Positions 7,231-15,034 of a DNA stretch of 64,000 nt are shown in pieces; the first letter of the stretch is position 1, and each line of letters begins with the position of its first letter. This DNA comes from Paenisporosarcina macmurdoensis (lineage in GTDB: Bacteria > Bacillota > Bacilli > Bacillales_A > Planococcaceae). The notes under the pieces are model-generated. The model was not told the origin of the DNA, ran no database searches, and saw nothing but the letters and a program-made list of their open reading frames with translations. Position numbers and translations under genes: made by a program. The stretch is from positions 124,001-188,000 of the forward strand of contig NZ_JBHSRI010000003.1 of NCBI RefSeq assembly GCF_042658845.1. The letters are read 5' to 3'.

Positions 7231-8028
7231 TTAAATCTTTAATTCAATCTTCGCATCTGCTTTAAGCTTTTCAACGTGAGCAGCGAAAATTTCTTGTTGT
7301 TGTTCTTGTTCAAGAATTCCTTTGATTTCCACTTTTGCTTCTTCCAAAGGAGGTATTTCTTGTTTAGCTTCTTTTGCTTGAGCTACAGCTTGATCATAAT
7401 ATTCTTGAATTTGTTTATCTGTAACTTCTTTCGCAGGAGCTACTTTGTCTTGATATTTACCAAAGACAATAGAGTCAGCAATTTGTTCTTTCAAAGTCTC
7501 TATATCCATTTTTTGTGCTTCAAGAGCTTTAGCCATTCCTTCTTCTCCACCAAATTGTTCTTCATATGTTGCATACTCTTTATTCACTTCTTCTTCTGTA
7601 GCAGTCAATTTAGCTTCAGCTGCTTTTTGGCGAACCAATGTTTGATTAACTAGAGAATCAAGCGTTTGTGTTTTTATTTGTTCAGCCGCTTCTTTGCTTG
7701 TTGGATCTTGACCCATTTGTTGCATTTGACCTTGTATTGACATCAACGCTTGATTATATTGATCCCCTGTAAGTTCTTCTTCATTTACAACGGCAACAGT
7801 TTCACTCTTATCTACTTGTTGCTCATCTAGTTTAGCCTGCATTTTCTTAGCATCTGCTGCAGCTTCTTTTTCAGTTGGTGCTTTAGCACTTTCTTCTTTA
7901 GTATCTTTTGCTGCTGTTTCTTGTTTTGGTGCTTCCTCTTTTGCTGCTTTATCCTCATCACCACAAGCTGCCAAACTTAATGTTAATGCTCCTGCTGCTA
8001 ATGGTAGTAATATTTTTTTGAATTTCAT
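7231..8028 (-). CDS. SurA/PrsA N-domain-like lipoprotein without a PPIase domain
   Basis: 265 residues. The signal peptide ends in lipobox LAAC; then comes a low-complexity Lys/Glu/Ala linker (to about residue 70) and a SurA N-terminal-like chaperone domain (VNEEELTGDQYNQAL, QTLDSLVNQTLVRQKAAEAKL, EEVNKEYATYEEQFGG). A C-terminal helix pairs with the chaperone fold, as in SurA and PrsA, but the parvulin domain that should sit between them is absent. It is therefore probably an extracytoplasmic chaperone, not an isomerase. The ATG at 8049 precedes the AAAGGGG ribosome binding site, so the ATG at 8028 is the start. Monocistronic. Confidence 0.8.
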   Translation of the reverse strand: MKFKKILLPLAAGALTLSLAACGDEDKAAKEEAPKQETAAKDTKEESAKAPTEKEAAADAKKMQAKLDEQQVDKSETVAVVNEEELTGDQYNQALMSIQGQMQQMGQDPTSKEAAEQIKTQTLDSLVNQTLVRQKAAEAKLTATEEEVNKEYATYEEQFGGEEGMAKALEAQKMDIETLKEQIADSIVFGKYQDKVAPAKEVTDKQIQEYYDQAVAQAKEAKQEIPPLEEAKVEIKGILEQEQQQEIFAAHVEKLKADAKIELKI

Positions 8029-8264
8029 ATCAATGTTAACCCCTTTCAAATCTTAACTTCTCTTTTTTAATTAAAGCCTAGTGTGCATCTTAACGAATAT
8101 TGTCGAAAAGTGAAACCAATAGCCCTCCAAGTCATCAAATTGACATCTGTTTGTCATGTTGGGAAATTGAATTCATTACAGAAATTCGGTTTCGAACTAG
8201 CTTCCAATTAGATAACCTTCAGTTATGCCTAAATCCTTTTATCCACTGTTGAAATGGTTTAAAT
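8029..8264. other. Intergenic stretch
   Basis: AT-rich upstream region of the leftward lipoprotein gene. I see no gene and no clear motif beyond the terminator at 8265-8298. Confidence 0.4.
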
Positions 8265-8298
8265 CAAAAAATCCAGCAAGTAGTAATTGCTGGATTTT
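8265..8298 (-). terminator. Terminator of the MarR-nitroreductase-monooxygenase operon
   Basis: A 12-bp stem AAAATCCAGCAA/TTGCTGGATTTT, with a T run on the minus strand, lies about 40 bases after the monooxygenase stop codon. Confidence 0.85.
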
Positions 8299-8337
8299 GA
8301 CGATTTTTATCAAGATATTATGAACTCAAGTACTATT

Positions 8338-8634
8338 TTAGCTGTTAATTTCTTTACCTTCATAAAGCTTAACTTCTATTCTAGCTGCTAAATATTGTGG
8401 GGCTTTACTCGCAAATGCAGTAAAGTGATCGCTCTTATTATGATTTTCTACAGCCACCATATCTTCCCAAACTTCAACCATCGTATAGACGCTTTCTTTT
8501 TCTGTATCTCTCATTAAGTCATATGCCACATTGCCGTTTTCAGCTCTAGAAGCTGCAATCAATGGGTAAATTACTTCTAAAAATTCAAGTTCTTTGTCTG
8601 CTTGCAAATGAAAACCAGCGTGAATAATAATCAT
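8338..8634 (-). CDS. ABM-family (quinol) monooxygenase-like protein
   Basis: 98 residues, a single ABM ferredoxin-like fold: MIIIHAGFHLQADKELEF, a central EKESVYTMVEVWEDM strand pair with the family Trp, and NHNKSDHFTAFASKAP with the conserved His-Phe pair. Homologs (YgiN and relatives) are dimeric cytoplasmic enzymes that act on quinols or detoxify quinones. It is last in the MarR-nitroreductase operon, 45 bases behind the nitroreductase, so a role in quinone or electrophile detoxification is a reasonable inference. Confidence 0.8.
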   Translation of the reverse strand: MIIIHAGFHLQADKELEFLEVIYPLIAASRAENGNVAYDLMRDTEKESVYTMVEVWEDMVAVENHNKSDHFTAFASKAPQYLAARIEVKLYEGKEINS

Positions 8635-8679
8635 CGTATGTTCCTCTTTTCATTAAATCTTGAATAAGTTACATTCTCT

Positions 8680-9315
8680 TTATTTCCATTGTGTGATGGA
8701 CTCTACAGGAAGACGGACTGATTGGTAACCCATATCTTTGGCTTTACCAATTGAAATAAGCATCACAGGATAGTAACGCTCTTTATCCATGTCAAAAGCT
8801 TCTGCAATTTGATCCTTTTCATAGCCACCGATTGGATTCGTGTCATATCCATGTGCTCGTGCAGCTAGCATCAATTGCATGGAGACTAAACCAGCATCGA
8901 TTAAATTCATATCCTTCATTTGTTCAGGCGTCAAAGTGCTGACTAACCCTTTAATAGCCGGTAACTGAATATCTCTTACTTCAGCAGGCATATACCCTGC
9001 ATCCACTGCTAGTCCGTAAATTTCATCTGCAAAATCAAGACTATTCATATCAGCAAATACAGCAATCATTGCTGCAGATGTCGATACTTGAGTTTGGTTG
9101 AATTTTGCTAAAGGTGCTAATGTAGCTTTACCTTCTGGACTGTCAATGACAACAAAACGCCACGGTTGTAAATTTACAGACGAAGGAGCAAGCGTTGCTT
9201 TTGTTAGTATTTCAGTCATTTCTTGTCGACTGATTTTTACGGTTGGGTCATAATTTCGGATAGAGCGGCGTCCTGTTACGATTTCATTAAAGTCATTTAC
9301 TAGTGTTTGATTCAT
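8680..9315 (-). CDS. ydgI: NAD(P)H-dependent nitroreductase, YdgI-like
   Basis: 211 residues of the nitroreductase family. FMN-phosphate-binding RRSIRNYD at about 17-24, APSSVNLQPWRFVVID (flavin-binding loop), GYMPAEV, and the C-terminal ARAHGYDTNPIGGYEK with MLISIGKA are visible and match B. subtilis YdgI closely as I remember it. The enzyme should be a homodimeric cytoplasmic FMN oxidoreductase that reduces nitro or quinone compounds. It follows a MarR gene by 38 bases, the same pairing as ydgI and ydgJ in B. subtilis, which supports the assignment. Confidence 0.85.
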   Translation of the reverse strand: MNQTLVNDFNEIVTGRRSIRNYDPTVKISRQEMTEILTKATLAPSSVNLQPWRFVVIDSPEGKATLAPLAKFNQTQVSTSAAMIAVFADMNSLDFADEIYGLAVDAGYMPAEVRDIQLPAIKGLVSTLTPEQMKDMNLIDAGLVSMQLMLAARAHGYDTNPIGGYEKDQIAEAFDMDKERYYPVMLISIGKAKDMGYQSVRLPVESITQWK

Positions 9316-9353
9316 TTGTTATTCTCCTCTATATCTAATGTCATTTGTTATTC

Positions 9354-9794
9354 TTAATCGTTTGGATCAATATTTTTAACATTGTCTTGAATTCGAGTAA
9401 GCATTTCCAAAAGCGATGAACGTTCCATTTCATTAAAGCCTGCTAAGACCTTAGAAATGAATCGCTGTTTCTCGTCTTGGTAAGCAACTATTCTTTCACG
9501 ACCTTCAGCTGTAAGTCGAACAAACGTAAATCGATTATCCGCGGGATTCTTACGTCGTGTAATCATTCCCTTTTCTTCAAGCTGCTTTAAGTGTCTAGTT
9601 ACAGCTGCATGATCTATGTTTACTTCTTTTTGTAAATCCGTTTGACTAATTTCATCCACTTTAAATAGCTTGTTCAAAAGATCTAAGCGTGACTGACTGA
9701 TTCCCGTACAGCGCTCAAACTTCGGACTTGTTTGCTTACTTATCTCGTATAGTCGATACACAATTTTTCCTTCTTCAGAACATGAGTTGGACAA
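9354..9794 (-). CDS. ydgJ: MarR-family repressor, YdgJ-like
   Basis: About 147 residues: N-terminal dimerisation helix, winged helix-turn-helix (ISQTDLQKEVNIDHAAVTRHLKQLEEKGMI, then wing RRKNPADNRFTFVRLT), and C-terminal dimerisation helices. Two starts are possible, GTG at 9803 and TTG at 9794; GAAGGTG is spaced 6 bases from the TTG, which is preferred. First gene of the operon with the nitroreductase and monooxygenase, and most likely represses it through the palindrome at 9819-9843. The ligand is probably an aromatic or quinone-like electrophile (inference). Confidence 0.85.
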   Translation of the reverse strand: MSNSCSEEGKIVYRLYEISKQTSPKFERCTGISQSRLDLLNKLFKVDEISQTDLQKEVNIDHAAVTRHLKQLEEKGMITRRKNPADNRFTFVRLTAEGRERIVAYQDEKQRFISKVLAGFNEMERSSLLEMLTRIQDNVKNIDPND

Positions 9795-9818
9795 AAAATT
9801 CACCTTCTCTCAGGTAAT

Positions 9819-9843
9819 TGATGGGTCAATCATTGACCCGTCA
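9819..9843. promoter_or_regulatory. Palindromic operator of the MarR operon
   Basis: A perfect 17-bp palindrome, GGGTCAAT-C-ATTGACCC, extends to 25 bp through outer TGA/TCA (positions 9819-9843, centre 9831). It starts four bases downstream of the -10 box and so covers the transcription start, the usual place for a MarR repressor. Confidence 0.75.
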
Positions 9844-9846
9844 ACT

Positions 9847-9875
9847 AATATATAACACTGGATACAATAAATCAA
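9847..9875 (-). promoter_or_regulatory. Sigma-A promoter of the MarR operon
   Basis: On the minus strand TTGATT (9870-9875), a 17-base spacer and TATATT (9847-9852) stand immediately upstream of the operator. Confidence 0.7.
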
Positions 9876-9946
9876 CTAATTGAATCGTGGTCGGATTTAA
9901 ATTAATATTTCATAGAGAAAGACTTTGCTATTTATATTAATATCCT

Positions 9947-9986
9947 AAAAGAACCAACAACTATAAAGGACGTTGTTGGTTCTTTT
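9947..9986. terminator. Bidirectional terminator
   Basis: Fifteen-bp perfect stem AAAAGAACCAACAAC/GTTGTTGGTTCTTTT with A and T flanks. It terminates the leftward patatin gene. Confidence 0.85.
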
Positions 9987-10036
9987 AAGGTATGCAATTG
10001 TAGAATATATCCAAATTGTAAGCGAGTACAATTCAT

Positions 10037-10957
10037 TTAACGATGCACCGTTTGATAGCTTTTTCTATCAATGGGTGGTGACCACGTTTTCAAGAACTGA
10101 ATGGTGCTTTTGCGTCCACTCTCCATCAGGGCAGCTTTCGTTTCCTGACTTAAATCAAACTGGGTTGTACTCGTATCATCCACTGGAATGAAAATAATAT
10201 CTTTTTCATGTTTTCGAGAAATGTACTTTTCATCATGAGCATTTTGCATAGTTGAAAAGAGTGCTTCGAACAAATTCAATCCGTTGTTGATTAAATGTGC
10301 TGGCGAATCCTTATGCCCACGGCTAATCTTCATGCCTAGAACTGGTCGTTGTCTCTTCCCATTTGGTTCGTCAAACAACCACATTGGAAAGTTGCTCAAT
10401 ACCCCTCCATCTACTACAATTGTCTCCCCATAACCCACTTTCAATTTAACTGGTTCAAAGAAGAATGGAATTCCACAACTCATACGTAAAGCACGTGCAA
10501 GAGGAAAGGTGTTTGCAGATATCCCAAACTGGGCTAAATCATCAGGAAGAACTAACATCTTGCCGTTCGTTAAATCAGAAGCAATTAGCTTCAACTTGCC
10601 GTCTGGTAAGTCTCCAAACGTATAGACTCCTTTTGATGTCAGCTTTTCCATGAACCACTTCTCCAATGCATTGCCTTGATATAAACCCATTCGCCAATAA
10701 AGTAAAAACCATTTCAACACCGGTAATGGAAGGATGGTTTTACGCGGGTCAAGAAGCGTTTGAAAATCTTGGTCATTCAACATTTCTTCAATTTCTTTAC
10801 CTGTATAACCAGCAGCTATGAAACAGGCAAGAATGGCACCTGCACTTGTTCCCGCTACACGATGAAAGCGAAAACCCTTCTCCTCTAACTCCTGATAAGC
10901 CCCAACCAATGCAAAATCTTTCAATCCACCACCTGAAAACACCCCATCAATTAACAT
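10037..10957 (-). CDS. Patatin-like phospholipase
   Basis: 306 residues. The N-terminus LIDGVFSGGGLKDFALVG contains the oxyanion-hole glycine loop; AGTSAGA (Ser38) is the GxSxG nucleophile elbow and VVDGGVLSNFP (Asp of DGG) completes the Ser-Asp dyad. There is no signal peptide; mid-protein hydrophobic residues (LPLPVLKWFLLYW) suggest membrane contact. It is a predicted cytoplasmic lipid acyl hydrolase of the RssA type and resembles B. subtilis YqhO. Monocistronic. Confidence 0.88.
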   Translation of the reverse strand: MLIDGVFSGGGLKDFALVGAYQELEEKGFRFHRVAGTSAGAILACFIAAGYTGKEIEEMLNDQDFQTLLDPRKTILPLPVLKWFLLYWRMGLYQGNALEKWFMEKLTSKGVYTFGDLPDGKLKLIASDLTNGKMLVLPDDLAQFGISANTFPLARALRMSCGIPFFFEPVKLKVGYGETIVVDGGVLSNFPMWLFDEPNGKRQRPVLGMKISRGHKDSPAHLINNGLNLFEALFSTMQNAHDEKYISRKHEKDIIFIPVDDTSTTQFDLSQETKAALMESGRKSTIQFLKTWSPPIDRKSYQTVHR

Positions 10958-11174
10958 GCATAACGCTCTCCCTTTTCTTAACGTTATTACACTGTAGGAG
11001 GTTAGAAAGAAAATTAGAACTCCCTACTTAACAAAAGGTCACTTAACTTATTCAAAAAATCAATTTGCTGTTGCAGTTGAGTAGTTCTTTTAGTCGCCAT
11101 AAAACATTTTAGCGACTAGTTTCATAGTAAAATGGAGAGCTAGTTACGTTGATTAAAAATTACCAGTTCTTTTA
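10958..11174. other. Intergenic stretch
   Basis: Upstream region of the patatin gene; no gene or distinct motif seen, apart from the strong terminator next to it at 11175-11219. Confidence 0.4.
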
Positions 11175-11219
11175 AAATCTCAAAAACGGCCGAGGTACAC
11201 TCGGCCGCTTTTGAGATTT
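11175..11219. terminator. Strong hairpin terminator
   Basis: Stem of 20 pairs with one mismatch; the core CGGCCGAG/CTCGGCCG is flanked by AAAA and TTTT, with loop GTACA. Downstream of the leftward sensor kinase gene. Confidence 0.85.
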
Positions 11220-11293
11220 CTATAAAGTTTTCACAACCCTCCTGACAAGTAGTTAAGGAGAGAACACAAATAAGGTAATCTTTTTGAAATAAT

Positions 11294-12565
11294 TTAAACT
11301 TCCAACTTGGGTAATAATACTTCTACAGAAGTCCCAACATTCACTTGGCTTTTGATATGGATAGAACCTTTGTGTGATTCTATGATCCTAAAGCATACTG
11401 TCATTCCTAATCCAATCCCTTTTTCTTTTACGCTATAAAATGGCTCCCCAATATGTTTTAATCGGGATTCTTCAATTCCGCAACCATTATCCTCAAATTT
11501 AATGGCGAAATGATCCTCATTTTTATCATATATTGTAATAGTTACTTCACCTTCAGTAGAGATTGCTTCCAGAGCATTTTTAATAATATTCATAAACACT
11601 TGTTTTAGTTTACTATCATTACAATATGTATGGAATTGATCTTGTTCAATCACATTTAATTGAGTACTTTGTAAGGCTGCTTCTATCGATAACAATTGAA
11701 CGACTTCGCTCACAATTGTATTAATGTTCTTCTTAGAAAAAATAACATCTGTTGGCTTTGCAATAACTAAAAGTTCATTGACAATCGTATTAATTCGATC
11801 AATTTCATCAACTAACACATCAATATGTTGATCAAGTTTAATTGTTTTCTCTTGACCCATTTGCATAAACCCTTTAATAGTAGTGAGTGGATTTCGTATT
11901 TCGTGAGCAATACCCGCAGCAAGTTCACCTAAAACAGACATTTTCTCTGATTGTCGTAACATACTCTCTGTTTCTTTTAACGCGGTAATATCTCTCCCGA
12001 TAACGACCAAACCTTTTCTAGACCCATCATCATTAAAAATAGGCACTTTAAATGCATCAAAAGTTTTGCTTGATCCATCCCTTAGAGGAATTATCTCTTC
12101 ACAACGACTTACCTTTCCTGCCTTCCACGCTTCTTCGTCTGTATCTATACAATAAATCAAAGCATCATGGTAAAATTCAGTGTATTGAGCCATCTCTCTG
12201 TCTGTTTTACCTTTGTAATCGACACCTTCAAGTTCGAATAACTGAGCGCCAAATTTATTTATTTGGAGCCACCTTCCCTCTCCATCTTTAAATGAAATAG
12301 CGTCGGGCATTGTATCGATTAATAAACTTAGCTTCTCTTTCTCTTCCTCGATTTGTTTTGAATTTCTTAAATTCCTTATTAAAAAAAATAAAAGAATAGC
12401 TGTGAAAAATACGAATAATAGACTTTTGGATATATGTAAGAAAAGGACTTTTTCAGCAGAAAACTTAGAAACACTTAATAAATAATCTGCTCCAATAAAC
12501 CAAATTGGTCCTATTATTAAATATAAGAATGGTATTATCCGAAAGAAATTGGTGCGAATTTTCAT
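11294..12565 (-). CDS. PAS-domain sensor histidine kinase (orphan)
   Basis: 423 residues. Two membrane segments (about 10-30 and 45-63) with only a short outside loop, then a PAS domain (about 75-195, DTMPDAISFKDGEGRW), HisKA with H-box GIAHEIRNPLTTIKG (His221), and HATPase_c with N-box (NIIKNALEAI), DNGCGIEE and GIGLGMTV. The layout resembles the sporulation kinases KinA-KinE and other orphan kinases of Bacillales. No response regulator is adjacent, so a phosphorelay partner such as Spo0F elsewhere is plausible but not shown. The short extracytoplasmic loop suggests sensing through the PAS domain. Confidence 0.88.
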   Translation of the reverse strand: MKIRTNFFRIIPFLYLIIGPIWFIGADYLLSVSKFSAEKVLFLHISKSLLFVFFTAILLFFLIRNLRNSKQIEEEKEKLSLLIDTMPDAISFKDGEGRWLQINKFGAQLFELEGVDYKGKTDREMAQYTEFYHDALIYCIDTDEEAWKAGKVSRCEEIIPLRDGSSKTFDAFKVPIFNDDGSRKGLVVIGRDITALKETESMLRQSEKMSVLGELAAGIAHEIRNPLTTIKGFMQMGQEKTIKLDQHIDVLVDEIDRINTIVNELLVIAKPTDVIFSKKNINTIVSEVVQLLSIEAALQSTQLNVIEQDQFHTYCNDSKLKQVFMNIIKNALEAISTEGEVTITIYDKNEDHFAIKFEDNGCGIEESRLKHIGEPFYSVKEKGIGLGMTVCFRIIESHKGSIHIKSQVNVGTSVEVLLPKLEV

Positions 12566-12758
12566 TGTTCTACCCCTTAAAATGATTGTATGCTTGTTTG
12601 CAATTAGTTATATTGTCACATATTATCCAATATTGAGCAATACAATCAGTATAGTAGAAAAATACTTATAGCCCTATTGTAATATTCTTTGTAAATATAA
12701 CCATAAAAATATCATTAGAGGCTACGCAGACGATCAGACATTCCATGCATATACAAAG

Positions 12759-12787
12759 AGCGGCAGAAGATAAAACTTCGGCCACTC
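12759..12787 (-). terminator. Probable imperfect terminator of the cytochrome c gene
   Basis: On the minus strand GAGTGGCCGAAG and CTTCTGCCGCTC pair with mismatches around TTTTAT, followed by TTTG. Confidence 0.5.
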
Positions 12788-12815
12788 CTTGATTCATCAT
12801 TCAATTGTTACAAGA

Positions 12816-13796
12816 TTATTTAGTAGTAGGACTGAGAATTTCTTCCCAGTTAATCGTGCCATCTTTAATTTGTTGACGCAGTTCTTTCGTCATCGAATCT
12901 TTTGGTGCGCCACCACCTGGCCAATCTCCAGCATGATCTCCCCATTCAGGTCGATCTTGAGAGAGAACGAAGGCAGCAAGATTACTTGCTTCCTGATCAG
13001 TCAAGGTTTTCTCCTGACCTTTAGGCATATTGTTTTGAATATATCCTGCCATTCTTGAGAAACGAGCTATACCAGCACCATCATTAAATGAACCTTCACC
13101 CCATAAAGCAGGACCCGTATTAGCTCCAGTACCTGCACCATCCTGGGCATGGCAAGCAATACACGATTGTTGGAACATCGTTTCTCCAGCAGCTACATCT
13201 GGAATTGGCACTTCTTTCATATCATTCTGCCCCAGCCATGGAAGCTCAGCTCCAACGGGGATTCCTTCTGAAATGTATTTAAAATAAGCCACCATTGCGT
13301 CCAAATCTTCGTCATCTTCAGCAAAAGGTTGACCATTCATACTTCTTACCATGCACCCATTAATGCGTTCTTCAAGCGACACGATTTCGTCATTACGTGA
13401 AATATAATTCGGGTATTTCGCAGCTACTCCCACTAAAGGAGAAGAGTCTTGTTCTAATCCGGCACCAGCATGACAGCTAGAACATGATAATTCGTTCACA
13501 CGCTGTTGGCCATCTTCTGCAGAAGCAGCATCAGCTCGCAACTGGTTTGATGTATCGTCCACTAGCTCATGTCCTCTTAAAATTGCTTCACCTTGAGGTC
13601 CATCAGGAACATCTTCAAGTGAAGGTGGATTAAAAGTAGCTTCTGAGGCTAATTCACCAGAAACAGGTTGCTGCACATTAGTGGAGCTTTTATCTGCTCT
13701 CTCTTTTTCATCCCCGAGCTTATTACCTAAAGCACCAATAAAAATGAGTGATAAAATAAATAAAAACCCAATTGTCAAAGTTATACCTCTACTCAT
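12816..13796 (-). CDS. Membrane-anchored dihaem cytochrome c, TsdA-like
   Basis: About 326 residues: one N-terminal membrane anchor, a Ser/Glu-rich linker, then two cytochrome c domains with haem motifs CSSCH (about 105-109) and CIACH (about 212-216). The segment RINGCMVRSMNGQPF and the following AMVAYFKYIS match the first domain of thiosulfate dehydrogenases (TsdA), where a Cys near this point ligates the active-site haem iron. The enzyme should act outside the membrane and feed electrons to respiration. An upstream ATG at 13826 lacks a binding site; the ATG at 13796 lies behind GAGAGG. Thiosulfate as substrate is inference. No other sulfur-oxidation gene is nearby. Confidence 0.75.
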   Translation of the reverse strand: MSRGITLTIGFLFILSLIFIGALGNKLGDEKERADKSSTNVQQPVSGELASEATFNPPSLEDVPDGPQGEAILRGHELVDDTSNQLRADAASAEDGQQRVNELSCSSCHAGAGLEQDSSPLVGVAAKYPNYISRNDEIVSLEERINGCMVRSMNGQPFAEDDEDLDAMVAYFKYISEGIPVGAELPWLGQNDMKEVPIPDVAAGETMFQQSCIACHAQDGAGTGANTGPALWGEGSFNDGAGIARFSRMAGYIQNNMPKGQEKTLTDQEASNLAAFVLSQDRPEWGDHAGDWPGGGAPKDSMTKELRQQIKDGTINWEEILSPTTK

Positions 13797-14008
13797 ACTT
13801 TGCACATCCCTCTCATTACAATCCATTCACAATAACAATAGGATTGATTATTATATCCATTACGATCCCCTAATTATATACCCCTAACCCTATTTAATAA
13901 AGCTTCTATTTACCCTAAATCTCAAAGAATTTCAAATTATTTGAAGTTTTCCGTATAGCATTTTGCCTAAGTAGTTTCTTTCTATAATGATCAAACTTCG
14001 GTCTGCAT

Positions 14009-14032
14009 AGATTTTGCATAATTATTGGGTAT
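14009..14032 (+). promoter_or_regulatory. Possible sigma-B-like promoter of the ydhK-like gene
   Basis: GGGTAT (14027-14032) is a perfect sigma-B -10; AGATTT 12 bases upstream is only a partial -35. The leader to the start codon would be about 25 bases. Confidence 0.35.
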
Positions 14033-14062
14033 ACTCTTGTCATTAGCTGAAGGAGTGACTTA

Positions 14063-14650
14063 TTGATGAAAAATACTTATAGAAAAATACTACTGGTTCC
14101 AACTCTAGTGCTAGCGCTAACGGCTTGCTCAGATTCATCTTCTGAAAAAGATGAAATGGATGATATGAATCATGAAAACACGGATATGGAATCTGGTTCC
14201 GAAGAAAATATGGATATGAATCACAACGGATCAGGTGAAGTTCCAGAAGATTTGAAAGTTGAAGAAAATCCAACTTTTGAAGTCGGAAGCAAAGCGATTA
14301 TTAAGAATGGTCACATGGAGGGTATGAAGGGTGCTGAAGCAACTATTGTGCTCGCTTTTGACACGATAGCCTACGCTGTTTCGTATACTCCGACAACAGG
14401 TGGAGAAAAAGTGAGCAATCACAAATGGGTTGTCCATGAAGAAATCGAAGATGCTGGTGATGAACCATTAGAAGCTGGAGCCGAAGTAATCCTTGAGGCA
14501 GATCACATGGAAGGAATGGATGGTGCAAAAGCTGAGATTGATTCGGCCGAACAAACGACTGTATATATGATTAATTTCACTCCAACTACTGGTGGAGAAG
14601 AAGTGACTAATCATAAATGGGTAACAGAAAGTGAACTATCCGCAAAATAA
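14063..14650 (+). CDS. ydhK: YdhK-like lipoprotein (tandem DUF1541 domains)
   Basis: 195 residues. Lipobox LTAC is followed by a Met/Asp/Glu/His-rich linker (DDMNHENTDMESGSEENMD, about 30-58) and two homologous halves, each with GHMEGMKGAEA or DHMEGMDGAKA, YTPTTGGEKVSNHKWV or FTPTTGGEEVTNHKWV. These are DUF1541 repeats as in B. subtilis YdhK. The Met/His-rich linker and repeated HMEGM motifs suggest metal (copper) binding outside the membrane, but this is inference. TTG at 14063 or ATG at 14066 could start; AAGGAG is 7 bases before the TTG. Its convergent neighbour is a cupredoxin protein, which adds to the copper hint. Confidence 0.85.
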   Translation: MMKNTYRKILLVPTLVLALTACSDSSSEKDEMDDMNHENTDMESGSEENMDMNHNGSGEVPEDLKVEENPTFEVGSKAIIKNGHMEGMKGAEATIVLAFDTIAYAVSYTPTTGGEKVSNHKWVVHEEIEDAGDEPLEAGAEVILEADHMEGMDGAKAEIDSAEQTTVYMINFTPTTGGEEVTNHKWVTESELSAK

Positions 14651-14658
14651 AGGAAATA

Positions 14659-14780
14659 TCGGAGCTGTCCTAGATGTCATGAAATATGACGAAGGGCAGT
14701 TCCCTTTTTATTTAGTAGGTACAGTTGAATTTTCAGTTCCCTTATCTATAGGACACATGCAATAGAAAGGGTAAAACTAC
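14659..14780. other. Intergenic DNA between convergent genes
   Basis: A weak second hairpin (14659-14713: GTCAT/ATGAC inner stem, GGGCAG near CTTTTT) directly follows ydhK and may be its own terminator. Nothing else up to the strong terminator at 14781. Confidence 0.4.
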
Positions 14781-14823
14781 AAAAGCACGATCACTAGACA
14801 ACTATGTCAGTGATCGTGCTTTT
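14781..14823. terminator. Bidirectional terminator between ydhK and the cupredoxin gene
   Basis: AAAAGCACGATCACT (14781-14795) pairs perfectly with AGTGATCGTGCTTTT (14809-14823); an inner GACA/TGTC extends the stem. The 210 bases from here to 15034 contain no gene I can support. Confidence 0.9.
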
Positions 14824-15034
14824 GTATTACCATTTACATAGAAACTTGGCGTGCACATTTAACTTGCGCTCCCTGTTCAAATGGTTCGTCGCCAGCTCCT
14901 TTTACTATACCTTAATAATCCATTTATGTTTTTCAATTCTTTCTCCATCCACCAGTAATCAGGGGATACGAAATAGTTATGTAAAGTATAAGGAGTATTT
15001 TCCAATACAAAAAAAGGAATTAACTTTTTTAAAT

